From the NCBI GenBank assembly GCA_030220185.1, contig JASPKZ010007797.1, forward strand, positions 2,276,001-2,340,000: a stretch of DNA of 64,000 nt, in the 5' to 3' direction. Below are positions 63,783 through 64,000 of this stretch, one piece after another (position 1 is the stretch's first letter; every line of letters begins with the position of its first letter). Source of the stretch: Diploptera punctata. Its lineage: Eukaryota > Arthropoda > Insecta > Blattodea > Blaberidae. The notes below the pieces were generated by a model, which had not been told where the DNA came from, ran no database searches, and worked only from the letters and a program-made list of their open reading frames with translations. The translations under genes were made by a program, and so were the position numbers.

Positions 63783-63821
<39 letters not shown>
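63735..63821. repeat. ATT microsatellite (LINE tail)
   Basis: ATT/ATC units in front of a minus-strand LINE 3' end. Confidence 0.95.
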
Positions 63822-63823
<2 letters not shown>

Positions 63824-63903
63824 TATTCTGGCAGAGTTAAAGCCATAAGGTCTTCTCTTCTACTCAACCAGCACAAATTACGAGTACATATTTGACAATA
63901 TAT
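63822..63903 (-). mobile_element. CR1/L2-like LINE 3' end
   Basis: The plus strand TTCTGGCAGAGTTAAAGCC, AAGGTCTTCTCTTCTACTCA and CAACCAGCACAAAT match 54695-54760. Confidence 0.78.
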
Positions 63904-63905
63904 TA

Positions 63906-64000
63906 TATAAATATCAACTCGTGTTCAACTCAGGGTCGGGTCGAGATGAAGTCACCTATATAGAGGTCTGTGAATAACAAGGGTGCCAGCCGACGAGCCT
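63906..64000 (-). mobile_element. tRNA-derived SINE family E, partial
   Basis: AACTCGTGTTCAACTCAGGG and GGTCGAGATGAAG match the 3' end of the SINE at 2495-2800. Cut by the window edge. Confidence 0.65.

Overview
This window looks like repeat-dominated nuclear DNA of an insect with a large genome. A cockroach or termite-type (blattodean) genome is my best guess. The evidence is an insect-type mitochondrial COI fragment in the nucleus, many AT-rich LINE 3' ends, tRNA-derived SINEs, Helitrons, Tc1/mariner elements and a Penelope-like element. The order is an inference from repeat style and is not proven. I see no intact host protein-coding gene, no rRNA, no functional tRNA gene and no CRISPR. 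Every protein-like ORF I could interpret is the decayed tail of a transposon protein, a mitochondrial insert, a microsatellite translation, or one relic of a multicopy arthropod protein of unknown function.

Layout. 0-6 kb: a Helitron with internal repeats, a COI NUMT, head-to-head RTE-like LINE fragments, two SINEs and LINE RT fragments. 6-19 kb: SINEs, LINE pieces, several minus-strand Helitron copies, and two copies of a short mariner-like element lying beside Helitrons. 19-27 kb: two Tc1-like elements with clear TIRs and TA target duplications, SINEs, and three copies or part-copies of an unnamed hairpin-ended repeat. 27-42 kb: RTE 3' ends, SINEs, a GIY-YIG Penelope-like relic (30.6-32.4 kb), and two local tandem duplications of repeat DNA. 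42-48 kb: LINE and SINE nests and large ATT microsatellites. 48-58 kb: a 415-bp long inverted repeat beside a decayed protein relic, more RTE copies, and a CR1/L2/Jockey-type LINE C-terminus. 58-61 kb: a pogo-like element, a foldback repeat, and the most unusual object, a TIR-flanked 54-bp minisatellite. 61-64 kb: LINE RT fragments and SINE ends.

How the parts relate. The commonest LINE (RTE-like; 3' end reading toward a GTTA-type tail) appears at least 17 times. One tRNA-derived SINE carries the same head on two different 3' modules. Nested insertions with readable target duplications give a relative chronology: SINE in RTE, SINE in pogo-like element, hairpin family in SINE, LINE in hairpin family, Tc1 in LINE. 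Many ATT/AAT microsatellites begin exactly at LINE or SINE 3' ends, so they were probably seeded by retrotransposon tails. Boundaries without a stated target duplication are approximate (about 10-30 bases).
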